Shown here: piece after piece, positions 8,361 through 19,226 of the stretch
Position numbering within the stretch: position 1 is the stretch's first letter
Layout: each line of letters opens with the position of its first letter
NCBI GenBank assembly: GCA_963576735.1
Contig: OY755172.1
Coordinates: 558,001-622,000, forward strand
DNA: 64,000 nt
Direction of reading: 5' to 3'
DNA from: Bedellia somnulentella
Taxonomy: Eukaryota; Arthropoda; Insecta; Lepidoptera; Bedelliidae
Translations under genes and position numbers: made by a program
The notes under the pieces: model-generated
Told to the model about the DNA's origin: nothing
Databases searched by the model: none
What the model saw: only the letters and a program-made list of their open reading frames with translations

Positions 8361-10835
8361 GGTCGACTTTATCATAGCAATTTGTATGAGCGCAATCGGC
8401 CGCTGGATTATACCATACGAATGAAGGGTTAAAAGCTCTTCATAATAATATGACTTGATATGTGTTGCATAGAACTAACTAAGGCGCTTCTATCGACACT
8501 ATTGACAGTGTGGCTAGAAGCTTTTGGTCGACTTTATCATAGCAATTTGTAAGAGCGCCATCGGCCGCTGGATTAAACCATACGAATGAAGGGTTAAAAG
8601 CTCTTCATAATAATATGACTTGATATGTTTTGCATAGAACTAACCAAGGCGCTTCTATTGATACTACTTACAGTGTGGCTAGAAGCTTTTGGTCGACGTT
8701 ATCTTAGCTATTTGTATGAGCGCAATCGGCCGCTGGATTGTACCATACGAATGAAGGGTTAAAAGCTCTTCATAATAATATGACTTGATATGTTTTGCAT
8801 AGAACTAACCAAGGCGCTTCTATTGACATCACTAACAGTGTGGCTAGAAGCTTTAGGTCGAATTTATCTAAGCTAATTGTTTGAGCGCAATCGGCCGCTG
8901 GATTGTACCATACGAATGAAGGGTAAAAAGCTCTTCATAAAAATATGACTTGATTTGTTCTGCATAGAACTAACCAAGGCGCTTCTATTGATACTACTTA
9001 CAGTGTGGCTAGAAGCTTTTGGTCGACTTTATCATAGCAATTTGTATGAGCGCAATCGGCCGCTGGATTATACCATACGAATGAAGGGTTAAAAGCTCTT
9101 CATAATAATATGACTTGATATGTGTTGCATAGAACTAACTAAGGCGCTTCTATCGACACTATTGACAGAGTGGCTAGAAGCTTTGGATCTAGGTATAATA
9201 GCTTTTTTTCAAATTTTTCATTTCGACTATATACTCTACATATCAAAGGAGGGTTAAAAGCTCTTCATAATGGTATGTTTGGGTCGTGGTATTAAAGCAC
9301 ATACTCACACGCTTCTATTGACACCACTTTTAGGGTGGCTAGAAGCTTTTGGTCGACGTTATCTTAGCTATTTGTATGAGCGCAATCGGCCGCTGGATTA
9401 TACCTTACGAATGAAGGGTCAAAAGCTCTTCATAATAATATGACTTGATATGTGTTGCATAGAACTTACTAAGGCGCTTCTATTGACACCACTAACAGTG
9501 TGGCTAGAAGCTTTTGGTCGAATTTATCTTAGCTTATTGTATGAGCGCAATCGGCCGCTGGATTGTACCATACGAATGAAGGGTTAAAAGCTCTTCATAA
9601 AAATATGACTTGATATGTTCTGCATAGAACTAACCAAGGCGCTTCTATTGATACTACTTACAGTGTGGCTAGAAGCTTTTGGTCGACTTTATCATAGCAA
9701 TTTGTATGAGCGCAATCGGCCGCTGGATTGTACCATACGAATGAAGGGTTAAAAGCTCTTCATAACATTATGACTTGAGATGTGTTGCATAGAACTAACC
9801 AAGGCGCTTCTATTGATACTACTTACAGTGTGGCTAGAAGCTTTTGGTCGACTTTATCATAGCAATTTGTATGAGCGCAATCGGCCGCTGGATTATACCA
9901 TACGAATGAAGGGTTAAAAGGTCTTCATAATAATATGACTTGATATGTGTTGCATAGAACCAACTAAGGCGCTTCTATCGACACTATTGACAGAGTGGCT
10001 AGAAGCTTTGGGTCTATGTCTAATAGCTTTTTTTCAAATTTTTCATTTCGACTATATACTCTACATATCAAAGGAGGGTTAAAAGCTCTTCATAATGGTA
10101 TGTTTGGGTCGTGGTATTAAAGCACATACTCACACGCTTCTATTGACACCACTTTCAGGGTGGCTAGAAGCTTTTGGTCGACGTTATCTTAGCTTTTTGT
10201 ATGAGCGCAATCGGCCGCTGGATTATACCTTACGAATGAAGGGTTAAAAGCTCTTCATAATAATATGACTTTATATGTTTTGCATAGAACTAACCAAGGC
10301 GCTTCTATTGATACCACTTACAGTGTGGCTAGAAGCTTTTGGTCGACTTTATCATAGCAATTTGTATGAGCGCAATCGGCCGCTGGATTGTACCATACGA
10401 ATGAAGGGTTAAAAGCTCTTCATAACATTATGACTTGAGATGTGTTGCATAGAACTAACCAAGGCGCTTCTATTGATACTACTTACAGTGTGGCTAGAAG
10501 CTTTTGGTCGACTTTATCATAGCAATTTGTATGAGCGCAATCGGCCGCTGGATTATACCATACGAATGAAGGGTTAAAAGGTCTTCATAATAATATGACT
10601 TGATATGTGTTGCATAGAACTAACTAAGGCGCTTCTATCGACACTATTGACAGAGTGGCTAGAAGCTTTGGGTCTATGTCTAATCGGTTTTTTTAATATT
10701 TTTCATTTCGACTTTATACTCTACATATCCAAGGAGGGTTAAAAGCTCTTCATAATGGTATGTTTGGGTCGTGGTTTTAAAGGACATATTCACACGCTTC
10801 TATTGACACCACTTTCAGGGTGGCTAGAAGCTTTG
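8361..10835. repeat. 165-bp satellite array, 15 units
   Basis: Exactly 15 units of 165 bp, starting at 8361, 8526, 8691, 8856, 9021, 9186, 9351, 9516, 9681, 9846, 10011, 10176, 10341, 10506 and 10671, with no length change. Two unit types: A (12 units, with aatcggccgctgga) and B (units at 9186, 10011, 10671, with catatcaaaggagggtt). Every unit ends in a hairpin, gcttcta ... tagaagc. Most boundaries carry a HindIII site (AAGCTT). Units at 9681 and 10341 are nearly identical, as are 9846 and 10506, showing block amplification. It begins at the gap and so may be longer. Confidence 0.95.
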
Positions 10836-10905
10836 GGTCGATGTCAAATACTTCTTTTTGGATTTTTCTTTTGACCACTTACTCTACATTAGGTTTAAGG
10901 GAGTC
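10836..10905. repeat. Diverged partial B-type satellite unit
   Basis: Starts ggtcgatgtc and resembles the first ~70 bp of B units, then the similarity stops. This is the right edge of the array. Confidence 0.6.
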
Positions 10906-11085
10906 TAGGTTTATCTGTCTTACCTTCAGTAGGAGTCTGAGCATAAATCGATGAATAACTTGTTTATTTAGCATGTTTTATGCAGTATTTGAATGGTTTT
11001 ATGTGTTTGAATTGAAGACTTTTCAATTTGGTCGGTTTATAATCGGCCGCTGGAATCGGCCGCTAACTTCACACCGGTAACTTAT
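10906..11085. other. Satellite flank with core fragments
   Basis: Mostly unique sequence, but aatcggccgctgg and aatcggccgct from the A-unit core occur side by side at about 11041-11063, outside the array. Confidence 0.5.
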
Positions 11086-11336
11086 ACATATATACATACA
11101 TATACTCACGCCTATAAATCCCTAGAAGGGGTAGCCAGAGCTAAGGAATTAGAAAATCCTCAGCCACTTTTGGAAAGTTGTGTGGGGAAAAGATGGTAAA
11201 ATAAAGGTTGTTGGTGATGGGTCTCTAACCGCATCGCCCAAAAATCCCTTAATAAGCCCCAATACCGTTAGTCGCCTCCTACGTACACCCACCGGAAGAA
11301 ATGGGGTAGTGCTATTCTAAGCCGACACTACACAGC
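11086..11336 (-). mobile_element. S1 SINE, full length
   Basis: Copy 2 counterpart of 2648-2898. Confidence 0.85.
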
Positions 11337-11553
11337 AAACTACAATTATATATAGCAAAATCTTGTTTTTACCTCATTGGTAGTGCCGTCGGTCTGCAGG
11401 ACATCATTTCTAGTGAAACTGAAACAAAAAGAAAAAATAATATTAGCAATTTATAACTCTTTTTCTTATCGGTGTCTCCATTTGTTTTGTTCTGCTATGC
11501 CAGATGTATATATGCTTTATATATGTATGTGTTTATATATGTATGTATGCTTT

Positions 11554-11816
11554 GCTGTGTAGTGTCGGCTTAGAATAGCACTACCCCATGTCTTCCGGTG
11601 GGTGTACGTAAGAGGCGACTAACGGTATTGGGGCTTTTTAGGAATTTTTGGGCGATGCGGTTGGAGACCCATCACCAACAACCTTTATTTTTACTATCTT
11701 TTCCCCACTCAAATTTCCAAAAGTGGCTGAGGATTTTCTAATCCCTTAGCTCTGGCTACCCCTTCTTGGAGTTTATAGCCGTGAGTATATGTATGTATGT
11801 ATGTATGTATGTATAT
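11554..11816 (+). mobile_element. S1 SINE, full length
   Basis: Counterpart of 3117-3368, with a longer TATG tail (6 repeats here), a difference expected between alleles or paralogs. Confidence 0.85.
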
Positions 11817-12056
11817 GCCTGATGTAGTTTTAATGCTGCTACGTTGGGATAGGTCATACCTTATTTTTCTGTTGTTAGGTAAGATATAAATTATTTGGGA
11901 AAAAACTTATTGAACGGAAACAATTTGCAAATTAAATTCTGTAACTATGGAATTATGCGCATAAGTTTTAAGTGTTGTAAATAAAAACAAGACACCTGCT
12001 TTCCGAGTACTGTTTTTCGTGTTCTAATTCTGTCTTCCTGGTTCAGTCAGCCATTA

Positions 12057-12245
12057 ATATCCTTATATCCTTATTGTTTATATAGATCTTTTACACCAAC
12101 TGGCTTTTATCCATCCTCTTTTTGTTCCCAAACCGTCCTAACATTCCCTTAAATGTTTTACAATGCCACCTGATCCTATCTACTGCATTTGCCTGCTCTC
12201 ATTTTTCTGACGGACCTATATGGTATCATTATGGTATTCCTTATG
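12057..12245 (-). mobile_element. Degenerate RTE-like LINE fragment
   Basis: Counterpart of 3600-3790. Confidence 0.4.
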
Positions 12246-12283
12246 CATAATTAAGGTATGTAAATTTAATGTATTAATCTTCT

Positions 12284-12518
12284 TCTAATATATAAAATTG
12301 ACATATCACAGTGTTTGTGACCAAACTCCCCCGGAAACGGCTGAACCCATTTAAATGAAATTTTGCATACACATTCGTTAGGTCTAAAAACAGATATAAC
12401 ATTATTTATTTATATTCCTAAATGATAAGAATTTTTCACTTCTAACTTTTTGTTACTATAGACTATTAGTTCCCGAGATATAATTTATATGGCAAAACAA
12501 CGTTTGCGGATCAGCTAG
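12284..12518 (+). mobile_element. Small non-autonomous Helitron (E)
   Basis: Starts TCTAATATATAAAATTG and ends CTAG (12515-12518); counterpart of 3829-4052. Contains cacagtgtttgtgacca, lost in copy 1. Confidence 0.65.
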
Positions 12519-12540
12519 AGTCTTTGTAAAATTTAATTAA

Positions 12541-13118
12541 AGAAAAAAAAAGAAAGAAAGAATAAAGTTTATTCGCAGCAAATATGACACAAATTAAAAC
12601 ACAACACAAAAAATAATAAAACTTAAAACTAAAGAAAAATACATTGAAAATAAATCAAAAATATTTAAAAGGAAAAGTTAAAAACAATGTCAACAACACT
12701 GTGAACAGTGTCAAAAGAAAACAAAATAATAGAAAAAAAACAGAGATCATTATAAAATTAAACGGAACTAAACAATAATGTAAAAAACTTTGCGCCCTTT
12801 TGCAGCGAAAGGGCACTGACTCAGCAAAAGCTGCGAGGTTTGACCTCACAGCACTGATTTTCAGTCAGCGCCATCACCAGTGACAACACGAGAGTCACAC
12901 AAGCGGATTATAATACATTACTTATATTTATATATATTTATAACAGTCGATATAAATATATAGCTCATAAATGTTATAAAAAAAAGGACAGAAAAAAAAA
13001 TATATACATTATTGGTACATTACTATTACATTCTAAAGTATAAATATATAAACAAAATATTCGATATATATTAAATATTATTTTTACTTATACATTAATT
13101 ATGAAACATAGAAAATTG
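12541..13118 (-). mobile_element. Non-LTR retrotransposon 3' UTR fragment
   Basis: A 578-bp insertion present only in copy 2, flanked by aatttaattaa (12530-12540) and aattgaattaa (13119-13129); copy 1 has one such site at about 4070-4080. On the minus strand it contains a ctgactgaaaatcag block and ends in a TTTC-rich tail. It resembles the 3' end at 45230-45545. No coding sequence, so the clade cannot be told. Confidence 0.65.
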
Positions 13119-13507
13119 AATTGAATTAAGTACATTTTTTTGTAGTAAATGAGAATAAAATAATCTAGCTAATACTGGTTTATGAAATAAATTTCATTAG
13201 CAAAACAAACATTTGGTTAAAACACGAAATTCCTGCTTTAATTTATCTTCGTTTATTTAATTTGCTGGTTAACTAAATATTTGTAGCAAACTTTTAATTA
13301 TCCATGTATTTATCCACTGGCCTACAATTATTTCTACCTCTGGACTTTCATGATGTTAATAAATATATAAAATAAATATCGCACCTCCGTTCAAATAGCG
13401 TCACAACTCAAAAAACCAAATTGTTGAGAAAATTGCATTCGAAATTTACACTTTCTCTTTATTTTACTTTTCTGCACTTCTTACGAAAACTAACAATTAC
13501 ACTTTTA

Positions 13508-13752
13508 GCTGTGTAGTGTCGGTTTAGAATAGCATTACCCCATTTTTTTCGGTGGGTGTACGTAAGAGGCGACTAACGGTCTTGGGGCTTTTTAAGGGAT
13601 TTTTGGGCGATGCGGTTGGAGACCAATCACCAACAACCTTTATTCTACCATCTTTTCCCCACTCAATTTACAAAAGTGGTTGAGGAATTTCTAATTTCTC
13701 AGCTCTGGCTACCCCTTTTAGGGATTTATAGCCAAGAGTATATATATGTATT
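13508..13752 (+). mobile_element. S1 SINE, full length
   Basis: Complete head and body; the end is altered to gccaagagtatatata. Confidence 0.85.
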
Positions 13753-13761
13753 TATTAGTAC

Positions 13762-13845
13762 ATGCATATACTCGAGCGGTTAGTTCCCATTGGGGTAGGC
13801 GGAGACTTTCGATCTCAATTTTGTCTTAGTGCTTATGAAACCCTA
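13762..13845 (-). mobile_element. RTE-like LINE 3' end
   Basis: Counterpart of 4702-4790. Confidence 0.55.
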
Positions 13846-14585
13846 GGAGGTACTACAGATTTACAGTTTAAGTTAATAAATGAAATTATATTGTTATCGA
13901 AATTGTTCAACAAAATCAAGTGTTATATTAATATATAAAAATAAAAAAAGGATCTGGTCAAATCCATGTCTAATCCCAAGATGATTTTTTAAATTTCAGC
14001 TGAGGCTAAGTACATCACTATACTTTCTCCTATAGTTATACACTATAGTTTGATCCAGGCAGCGACACTTTTTATGTATTAATTATTTTGAAAATTACAA
14101 TATTTCAGATATGCACACCATTGGCAAAGTTGTTTAGTTTGATGTCTTTATCCGATTTAAAATATAAAAAGGGTATGTTTTAAAAACGAAGTCTAGGCCA
14201 GCTAAACTACGTTCTTTCTTCAATGTTAAAATTATTTCTTTGTTGAAGTTTCATTGTATACATATTTATCTTATATACTTTTTAAGATTCTTCAATGATT
14301 TATTTTCGGATTCATTCCTGTTTATTTTATTCATAGAATACGATGTAAATTAATGGAATCCATTCATAATTATAAATAGCCTCGTCTTTTGTTGGATTAC
14401 TCTCGATTTGTCTTTGCGAATGAAAGCGAATTGTTTAAGAGGAATCATGAATCATCCTTATAGTTCGGATCTATTGTTTTGCCCATTATTTGTTATTTAA
14501 TAAACTTAAGCTGGGTTACGAATAATAAAGCTTGGATGTGCAAAGATTAAGATTACTATTTAATAGCTGCTGTATAGTATCTGCT

Positions 14586-14829
14586 GCTGTGTAGTGTCGG
14601 CTTAGAATAGCACTACCCTATTTCTTCCGGTGGGTGTGTGGTGGGTGGGTGGCTATTAAGGGATTTTTGGGCGATGCGGTTGGAGACCCATCACCAACAA
14701 CCTTTATTTTTACCATCTTTTCCCCACTCTACTTTCCAAAAGTGGCCGAGGAACTTTTAGTTCCTCAGCTCTGGCTACCCCTTGTTGGGATTTACAGCCG
14801 TGAGTATATGTATGATGTATGTATGTATA
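14586..14829 (+). mobile_element. S1 SINE, private to copy 2
   Basis: Inserted at the front of the older S1-related copy. A short deletion after gtgggtg removes the cgtaagaggc block. Confidence 0.85.
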
Positions 14830-15064
14830 GTATTGGCTTAGAATAGCACTGCCACATCATTGCCCCTGCCTGCAATGGGTATTCGTTGGAGGTGACAAGG
14901 ATTTTTAAATGCTTTTGGGCGTTGCGGTTGGAGATCCATCACGAACAACCTTCGTTTTACAATATTTTCCCCACTTAACTTCCAAAAGTGATTAAAAAAA
15001 TTTAAATTCTGAAGCATTTGCTACGCCTTTTAGGGATTTGTTGTCATGAGTATATGTGCGTATA
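14830..15064 (+). mobile_element. S1-related SINE, old and diverged
   Basis: Counterpart of 6704-6950, displaced by the insertion at 14586-14829. Confidence 0.65.
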
Positions 15065-15549
15065 TGTTTAATATATTTTTGATAAAAACATTAACCATTC
15101 AAAAATGCCACCTTATTCATCCCAAATTCCCAACCCTATTTTTCACCGTACACACATTTCGCGGATATAGTTATATCTAAATGACATCTCAACGGATAGT
15201 TTTTATATAAATCGCAAAAATAATTACTAAATAAATGTAAATAAAATAATTTCAATCTGTAAGCGCGGCATTACATAAGCGTGCTGTCAGAGTCTGTATA
15301 CTCACAATGGTTTCTAGTTGCAATATAGAATATCGAGACGGAAACAATTCAATTAATAATTCGCCCTCTCAGTTGCACCCGGTGAATCTTTGGAGAACAT
15401 CCCTGTTTTGTTCTAATGAAATATGATGATGCTATTTTTGGTGATTAATATGCGTATAGGAATTGTTTTTATTAAAAAAGGTATTGTTTTGTGTTTCGGT
15501 TATATTTGATTATTTTACCAACATACACCAAAGCATTGTACCAGGACAA

Positions 15550-15814
15550 CATACATACATACATATACTCACGGTTATAAATCCCTCAAAGGGGTAGCCA
15601 GAGCTAAGGAATAAAAAATTCCTCAGCCACTTTTGGAAAGTTGAGTGGAGAAATGATGGTAAAATAAAGGTTGTTGGTGATGGATCTCCAACCGCATCGC
15701 CCAAAAATCCCTTAAAAGCCCATTGGGGCTTATAAGGGATACCTTTAGTCGCCTTTTACGTACACCCACCGGAAGAAATGGGGTAGTGCTATTCTAAGCC
15801 GATACTACACAGCA
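15550..15814 (-). mobile_element. S1 SINE with target duplication
   Basis: Flanked by taccaggacaa (15539-15549) and taccagggcaa (15815-15825). Copy 1 keeps a single taccaagacaa at about 7680-7690. Contains an internal duplication of the ttgggg/ataagggat region. Confidence 0.9.
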
Positions 15815-16174
15815 TACCAGGGCAAACATGATTAAATTGACATCCAATACTGTTTTATTAATTTGTTTGTAAATATATATGTTTCAAAGACATCTAAATC
15901 GACTAAGGGACTGGATGCATCTCAATTAAATGATCACTTTTCTGATTGGGAACTAACCAATATTTTTAATTTATATAACCTTTATCTTATTCAATACTCG
16001 GAAATAGCAATATAAGGTAGACAACAAAAAAAACTTATTTTGAGTCCATTCTAGAAAATAGTCCTGTACACTACATTTGCGTTTAATATTTGCTTACGCA
16101 AATGTAACTTAAATTTTGTGAAGGTAGTTAGTATTAATAATTTAATAGTACTTTATAATGACAAATAATACCTC

Positions 16175-16330
16175 AGTCTTCCCGTGACCATGATAATTGA
16201 AAAGTTTTTGAAACGTCGGGTTTTAAAAAACCATGTCATAACACGCGATTAAAATATCCGAAAGTCAAAAGTTGCTTTCATTATAATGTGCAATCGTGAA
16301 AGTCTTAGAAAATATTTTGTGATATACCTG
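16175..16330 (-). repeat. Dispersed repeat (cccgacgtttca)
   Basis: Inverted relative of 4520-4675. Confidence 0.45.
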
Positions 16331-16602
16331 AGGCCATTTTAAATTTATCAGAAACAAAATTCAAAGTAGTAGTTAAAAGAAATCTTAGTTCGAAAGCCTA
16401 TTACAATGTTAATGATTACATTTATGAAGAAATGGCATGGTGTCATCAGGGCTCTGTGCAAGATGTTTCCCGGCTAACTTGACGTTCAAAAAACAAAGAT
16501 TACATATATATTACTAGATATATTTTTACTTTTAAATATATGATTATTTTATTTTATTATAAACAATATTATTTTTTTTAAATACTTATATATACTCTTA
16601 AA

Positions 16603-16852
16603 ATACATACACCATACATATACTCACGGCTCAAATCCCTAGAAGAGGTAGCCAGAGCTAAGGAATTAGAAATTCCGCAGCCACTTTTGGAAAGTTGAGT
16701 GGGTAAAAGATGGTAAAGTAAGGGTTGTTGGTGATAGGTCTCCAACCGCATCGCCCAAAAATCGCTTGAAAGCCCCAATACTATTAGTCGCCTCGTACGT
16801 ACACCCATCGGTAGAAACGGGGTAGTGCTATTCTAAGCCGACACTACACGGA
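16603..16852 (-). mobile_element. S1 SINE, full length
   Basis: Private to copy 2; the tail is reduced to a few CATA units. Confidence 0.85.
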
Positions 16853-17324
16853 CATCTCTACTCTAAAAATCTAAATCCAATCAAAGATTATTATTATACC
16901 AATGGAACAGCTTTACATTTTAACGTCGTCGTTTTATCTCTATGTCACTCCTACCTAAGTAACTCAACAAAACTACAGCCAAATACACCTAAGTAAAATC
17001 CAGCTCAACAGAAACCCGAGATAAACGAGAAACCTCATAGTTACATTTTAGAGATGAACACAATCAAATTTGCTGTTGAAATCTGCATTCTGATTTAAGC
17101 GACAAGCTGAGGTCCAATTTAGTCTATTGATAGCATACACAAAGCATAATTGGACGAAATTGAATGTTCTCTTATTATTTTCAGTATACGAGATATAAGT
17201 AAGAATAGAAATGTTCCGCATTTTCCGCCTTATTTTTATGACTTCATGTGAATCAATCGAGATAATCTACGTGATTTGTACTACCTTACTACCTTTTTTC
17301 AGGTCTATAAATACAAGAAGGGGT

Positions 17325-17515
17325 GGCCTGGAATTTAATATTGAAAATTCCTCTGCGATATCTGGAATTTGAACGGTCATCGTCGTCAGCATATAGACGC
17401 CAACTGCTGGACATAGGCCTCCCCAAATATATCCACAACGACTGTTCCTGTGTTGCCCTCATCCCTCGGCTTCCCACGACCTTGACCAAGTCATCGGTTC
17501 ACCATGTGAGCTGTT
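17325..17515 (-). mobile_element. LINE ORF2 C-terminal fragment
   Basis: The minus strand reads VKVVGSRGMRATQEQSLW, the degraded C-terminus of a lepidopteran endonuclease/reverse-transcriptase LINE (usual form: DLVKVAGxRWM.AAQDR...W). It is followed by the gacgacgatgac end. No RT domain remains. Confidence 0.6.
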
Positions 17516-17842
17516 GAAGTCGACGAATTGGTCGGTTTTGTATGTAAATAAATCGATAGTTTTTAATAAGTTTGGTAGTGAGAATGACGAGGAATAACTT
17601 AACGGGTGAGTAAATCAACTAAGAAGGAATAACACAGCTGACTAGATTTGATATAAACATGCAAATGATTCATCATATTTCGGGATGATTATAAAATCAT
17701 ATTGAGTACTCAATGTTATAAATTTTTCATGGGTTTGTTCGGTAGTAGGTATCAAGTATTAAAATATTAACGGATCATAAATACGCTATACATTTCTTAA
17801 TGCACGCTGCGTACTCTGATGGGCCCGAGTAATCAATCATTT

Positions 17843-18232
17843 TGATGGGCAGGAAAGTGGTTTTATTAATACTATGATGCGACACATTTTCACAGATCGC
17901 TAGCTACGTTGCTGTACTTAATATTTTATATTTAACATACATATATGGGGTTGAAGCGACTAACGGTATTGGGGTTTTTAGGGATTTTTGGGCGATGAGG
18001 TTGGAGACCCATCACTAACAACCTTTAATTTATCATCTTTTCCCCACTTAACTTTCCAAAAGTGTCTGAGAAATTGTATATTCCTTAGCTTTGGCTACGC
18101 CATCTAGGGATTTATAGCCGTGAGTACATGTTTGTAAAATATAAAATATTAAGTAAGCACAGCAACGTAGCTAGCGATTTGTGAAAATGTGTCGCATCAT
18201 AGTGTTAATCAAACCATTTTCCTGCCCATCTT
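17843..18232. mobile_element. Palindromic element split by a SINE
   Basis: Two inverted arms of about 90 bp (17843-17937 and 18138-18232, roughly 93% identical by eye, e.g. atgcgacacattttcaca) with the S1 SINE 17947-18135 between them. Without the SINE this would be a nearly perfect palindrome, as in fold-back or MITE elements. No terminal target duplication identified. Confidence 0.65.
17947..18135 (+). mobile_element. S1 SINE, 5' truncated
   Basis: Starts at ggttgaagcgactaacgg and ends gccgtgagtacatg. Sits in the centre of the palindrome 17843-18232. Confidence 0.8.
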
Positions 18233-18239
18233 TAAATCA

Positions 18240-18760
18240 TCAACCTTTAAATAGTACTGTAAGTTTTTAATTTGTAAATATTTTATTTTCAAGTTATGTT
18301 AAGTAATACCTTTTAAGCTAATTACCATAATTATGGTTACATACTGTATATCCGAAACTTTTAAACCCGAATATTATTTTACCGAAAACTAATCGCCTTT
18401 TTTTTAATTGCCATAATATTGTTTCATCGAAATTTCATATACCATATTCTTACATTCCAGATTATCGTTTGGTTTTTGTTTTTGTTTACTATCATTTTGA
18501 TTAACCACTAGAACGGATTTCCGAAGAATCGAAAACCAGATATACCTTATTTCCTCAATATTGCTTTTCCGAATAATCACTATTCCAAAAAATCATTTTC
18601 CATATATTTGAAATACAGATGTATTGAATGATACCTACTGCTATGAATAATTATGCAGGCATATTTTAAGTAAGTAGTATACCCCGTTTAGTAGTATACC
18701 ATGCATCAGACATTTAGGTGCTCGCTCCGCTGCGCTACGCTCGCTCGTTTTATACATAAT
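18240..18760. other. AT-rich noncoding
   Basis: No gene. From 18340 to 18620 short motifs such as ccgaa and aatc recur irregularly, suggesting a decayed repeat. Confidence 0.35.
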
Positions 18761-18856
18761 CTAACCTAACCTAACCTAACTGAATGTAACCTAACTTTTC
18801 TTTGTCTGCAGCCCCAAGCAAGGCTCTGCCCCCCTGCACCCCCCCTACATGCAAAA
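18718..18856. repeat. CCTAA repeats and GC-rich stretch
   Basis: gctccgctgcgctacgctcg is followed by about four CTAAC units near 18768-18784, one more near 18790, then a C-rich run and a poly-A run. CCTAA/TTAGG is the insect telomere unit, but this is far too short and embedded to be a telomere. Confidence 0.6.
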
Positions 18857-19226
18857 AAAAAAAAAGTCAAAAAGTTAATTTTTCAAAATAAAGTTAAATA
18901 CTAACATTTTTTGAACGTCAAAGTTTTAAATTAATCGTTAATCCGTTGCTTCGGAAGGTGTTCGTAAAGAGAAGAAGCAACAAAGAAACTCTTTCAATTC
19001 ACATTTTTTCATTTTTTCAAAATATGGTTTGTACAATTTCAGTTTATAAACATGTTTTTACTTTACAAAAGATTTTCTAAGCGACCAAACCAAACGCTAG
19101 TTTGACATAATTAAAATAAATTGTCCATCACAAAAACCAATCACATAACGTGAGAAGAAGAAAAATCCTCACCAGACAATTATTCCTAGGAATAACGAGG
19201 GAAGATTTATAGCTTTACGGACATGG

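Larger units (their letters stand above)
11086..17035. repeat. Duplicated locus, copy 2
   Basis: Direct repeat of 2648-8160. Private insertions here: a LINE 3' end (12541-13118) and SINEs at 14586-14829, 15550-15814 and 16603-16852. The left limit coincides with the tail of an S1 SINE. The right limit is unknown because copy 1 stops at the gap. Confidence 0.85.

Noticed and set aside
8142..8375. 77-codon frame
   Set aside because: It consists almost entirely of gap Ns.
8361..10835. CRISPR-like array
   Set aside because: Units are contiguous 165-bp repeats without unique spacers, in a eukaryotic repeat landscape.
8361..10835. Hammerhead ribozyme in the satellite
   Set aside because: The hairpin is conserved, but the hammerhead core words (CTGATGA and GAAA in the right places) are absent from the units.
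18768..18795. Telomere
   Set aside because: Only about five units, imperfect, with genes and transposons on both sides.
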